Shown here piece after piece: positions 62,286-64,000 of a stretch of 64,000 nucleotides of DNA (the first letter of the stretch is position 1; each line of letters begins with the position of its first letter). Position numbers and translations under genes: made by a program. Source of the stretch: Fibrobacter sp. (GTDB lineage Bacteria; Fibrobacterota; Fibrobacteria; Fibrobacterales; Fibrobacteraceae). The notes beneath the pieces are model-generated. The model searched no databases. It saw only the letters and a program-made list of their open reading frames with translations, and was not told the DNA's origin. The DNA lies in assembly GCF_017545445.1 (NCBI RefSeq), contig NZ_JAFWOM010000118.1, forward strand, positions 20,305 to 84,304, written 5' to 3'.

Positions 62286-63851
62286 ATGACTCACAAGCAA
62301 ATTAAATCGTTTCTTTTTACTGGAACTGTAATTTTTTTTCTAAGCAGCTGCGGTACAGATCGCATTTACGATATCACGCCACTGCCCGAAGAAGTTTCCA
62401 GCGTAAAAACACTCCCCAACTGCAATTATTCATACGATGGGGACTCAATCTATGTAAAAGAAATCGACAAAGTTCTTGTTTGCAACGCGGGTTCATGGAA
62501 AGATTCATCTCCCGTAAAATCAAGTTCTTCCAGAAAAAATTCCAGTAAATCTTCATCAAGTTCTTATTCGTCCAGTTCTCGTATATCAAGAGAATACGTT
62601 CTCGACAAAAGCTGGCCATACAAGGACCAATACGTCGATGGAGGAACATTAACAGACAAACGCGACAATCAAAAATACCCGACAGTCATCATTAACAACA
62701 GACGCTGGATGGCAGCAAACCTGCGTTTTACGTCCGAATACTTGGAAACGAAAACAGCATGCTACAAGAACAAGAGTGAAAATTGTAAAACAATGGGTCC
62801 CATGTACCATTATAGCGTCAAGGGCATCCCAACAATCACTAAAGAATGGTATTGGGAAGACTACTATATTTTTAGAGAGCCCATATTCCCGCCTAGAGAA
62901 AACATTTGCCCCGAAGGGTGGAGATTACCTAATTCAGATGATTGGAAAAGCCTTGAAAAAGCAGCAATATCATTGAAATTGGAAGAATTCGAAAATTACG
63001 AGATGTCTGCACTGCTTGACAGTTCATGGAATCTTTATAAAGACACTCTTATCGTTGCAGGAACAAACCGTCTCGGTTTTAACATTATCGGCAATCCTGT
63101 AGTTTTCAGAGATACAATTAAATATGCCATCAAAGTGGATTCTATTCCCTATTGGTACACCATTCATGCACCATACACAACAGACGTATCTAAGACAACA
63201 CCTGTATCACACATATTCATTCTTCCTTGGGCCATGTATTTTAAATATAGTGGCGACGATGCACCCGATTACGCATTTATCCGTTGCATAGAAAAAGACG
63301 AAAGCGATATATATGAAATAAAACAAGACACCATGATAGATAACCGTTATGGAGATGTTTATAAAATAATAAAGGCCGGTCCGCAATGGTGGTTTGCCGA
63401 AGATTTGCATTTCAAGGAAAATCCTGATGCATGCCACCCATACGAGGCATGGGAAGAGAGCAGGAACAAATGCCAATACACTTATTACGATGCAATGGAG
63501 TACCCCAAACCCAATTACAATTGCCCCGAAGGATGGACGTTACCCACCAAGTATGATTGGTTTAATTTATTCTATTACATTGATATGAGCAACGGCAACG
63601 AAGATTTAATATCAAGCGTTCTTGTCAAAGAAGATTCTACAGGCACAAAACCTTCTCCCTCCGGATTAGATTTAGTTGATGGAGGATCATACTTTACCAT
63701 AAGTACTGGTAGTGAATCCATCGCATTGAGCAACATTCCACTGCAATATCTTGTGGACACTCAAAAAAGTGGTTTTTTTTACGGTCAATCATTTCTTCAC
63801 AACAAATACGCGTCAAGAATCCGTTGTATAAAAATTCAAGTCGAGGAATAA
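62286..63851 (+). CDS. Lipoprotein with two Fibrobacter major paralogous domains
   Basis: A 521-residue lipoprotein: signal ends FFLSSCG (Cys at 22). A short CNYSYDGDSIYVKEIDKVLV module (residues ~47-66) with CNAGSWK, then a serine-rich linker (SSSSRKNSSKSSSSSYSSSS). Then two copies of the ~200-residue domain (TIGR02145 type), which carries the marks NNRRWMAANLRF, CPEGWRLPNSDDWKSL, FIRCIEKDE for the first (~115-340) and GPQWWFAEDLHF, CPEGWTLPTKYDWFNL, RIRCIKIQVEE for the second (~350-521). This family is expanded in Fibrobacter and probably sits on the cell surface; function unknown. AT-rich, few ribosome-binding cues at the ATG. Confidence 0.85.
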   Translation: MTHKQIKSFLFTGTVIFFLSSCGTDRIYDITPLPEEVSSVKTLPNCNYSYDGDSIYVKEIDKVLVCNAGSWKDSSPVKSSSSRKNSSKSSSSSYSSSSRISREYVLDKSWPYKDQYVDGGTLTDKRDNQKYPTVIINNRRWMAANLRFTSEYLETKTACYKNKSENCKTMGPMYHYSVKGIPTITKEWYWEDYYIFREPIFPPRENICPEGWRLPNSDDWKSLEKAAISLKLEEFENYEMSALLDSSWNLYKDTLIVAGTNRLGFNIIGNPVVFRDTIKYAIKVDSIPYWYTIHAPYTTDVSKTTPVSHIFILPWAMYFKYSGDDAPDYAFIRCIEKDESDIYEIKQDTMIDNRYGDVYKIIKAGPQWWFAEDLHFKENPDACHPYEAWEESRNKCQYTYYDAMEYPKPNYNCPEGWTLPTKYDWFNLFYYIDMSNGNEDLISSVLVKEDSTGTKPSPSGLDLVDGGSYFTISTGSESIALSNIPLQYLVDTQKSGFFYGQSFLHNKYASRIRCIKIQVEE

Positions 63852-63862
63852 CGTGAAAAGGC

Positions 63863-63925
63863 TTAAGTGTCAAAATGAGACCTGAACAAGGCCTCATTTT
63901 CATTTAAGTGTCATTTGGAGACCCG
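63863..63925. mobile_element. Possible IS21-like insertion-sequence end, cut by the window edge
   Basis: Two near-direct repeats: TTAAGTGTCAAAATGAGACC (63863-63882) and TTAAGTGTCATTTGGAGACC (63904-63923), starting a few bases past the lipoprotein stop. Repeats of TGTC...GAGACC type at ~40-bp spacing resemble the multiple terminal repeats of IS21-like elements. AAAATGAG and CTCATTTT between them also form a terminator-like hairpin (63872-63900). No transposase is visible before the window ends, so the call is tentative. Confidence 0.35.
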
Positions 63926-64000
63926 ATTTCATGTTTACCCCTTGTTCTATAAGGCCTGTGGGCGATTAATAGTCCTGAAATCAGTACTTTTCGACGTTCT

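Noticed and set aside
1..64000. tRNA or rRNA genes
   Set aside because: Gene-free intervals were read for cloverleaf-type sequence and conserved rRNA text; none was found, although no covariance search could be run.

Overview
The window looks like chromosome of a Fibrobacter species (F. succinogenes or a close relative). Supporting signs are a lipoprotein with the Fibrobacter major paralogous domain, serine-rich linkers in surface proteins, secreted plant-cell-wall enzymes (GH5, GH43 with CBM6-like modules, an SGNH esterase) ending in basic or type-IX-like C-terminal domains, many lipoproteins, and intergenic spaces filled with one set of short dispersed repeats. No rRNA, tRNA or CRISPR array was seen. 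Assignments come from reading protein motifs; no database search was run.

Layout. 1-7.3 kb: the 3' end of sufB, a DJ-1/PfpI protein, the redox chaperone hslO, thrH, a 35-residue membrane peptide, a YfhO-like membrane protein and a frame-disrupted acyltransferase. 7.3-11.7 kb: secreted SGNH esterase, an orphan membrane protein and a large serine-rich surface protein. 12-20 kb: hflX broken by an in-frame TAA, pgpA, a lipoprotein gene bracketed by 36-bp direct repeats, a barrel protein, a sodium symporter, a DUF2279-like protein and fabF. 20.4-25.7 kb: orn, a penicillin-binding transpeptidase, lgt, a protein with a divergent diadenylate-cyclase-like domain, and a YwlG-family protein. 26-32 kb: a lipoprotein with permuted solute-binding lobes, a metalloprotease-like/Cys-cluster pair, and a lipoprotein/outer-membrane pair. 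32.6-42.7 kb: a GH5 endoglucanase and a four-gene tandem array of DUF4419 lipoproteins. 42.8-50.8 kb: two hydrolase-like genes, purL, a three-fold dyad array, a metallopeptidase-like protein and fbaA. 50.8-64 kb: orphan lipoproteins, GH43, a small membrane peptide with a DUF2334-like protein, an acyl-CoA synthetase, two tiny paralogous lipoproteins, hemL, an MscS channel, the major-paralogous-domain lipoprotein and a possible insertion-sequence end.

How it fits together. Housekeeping genes (Fe-S assembly, purines, tetrapyrroles, fatty acids, glycolysis, lipoprotein maturation, RNA turnover) alternate with envelope and polysaccharide-degradation genes, as expected for a fibre-adherent gut cellulolytic bacterium. 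Lgt would lipidate the many lipoproteins seen here. The secreted enzymes probably leave the cell through the type IX system known in Fibrobacter.

Most unusual items: (1) the divergent DAC-domain protein at 23314-25017; (2) three equally built 10-17-10 inverted repeats upstream of purL; (3) the mosaic DUF4419 array with a twice-repeated 20-bp gene overlap and a truncated last member; (4) a solute-binding lipoprotein with lobes ordered C-N-C-N; (5) hflX and an acyltransferase gene each interrupted by one lesion; (6) dispersed repeats that supply stop codons, sit between fbaA and its terminator, and abut start codons.
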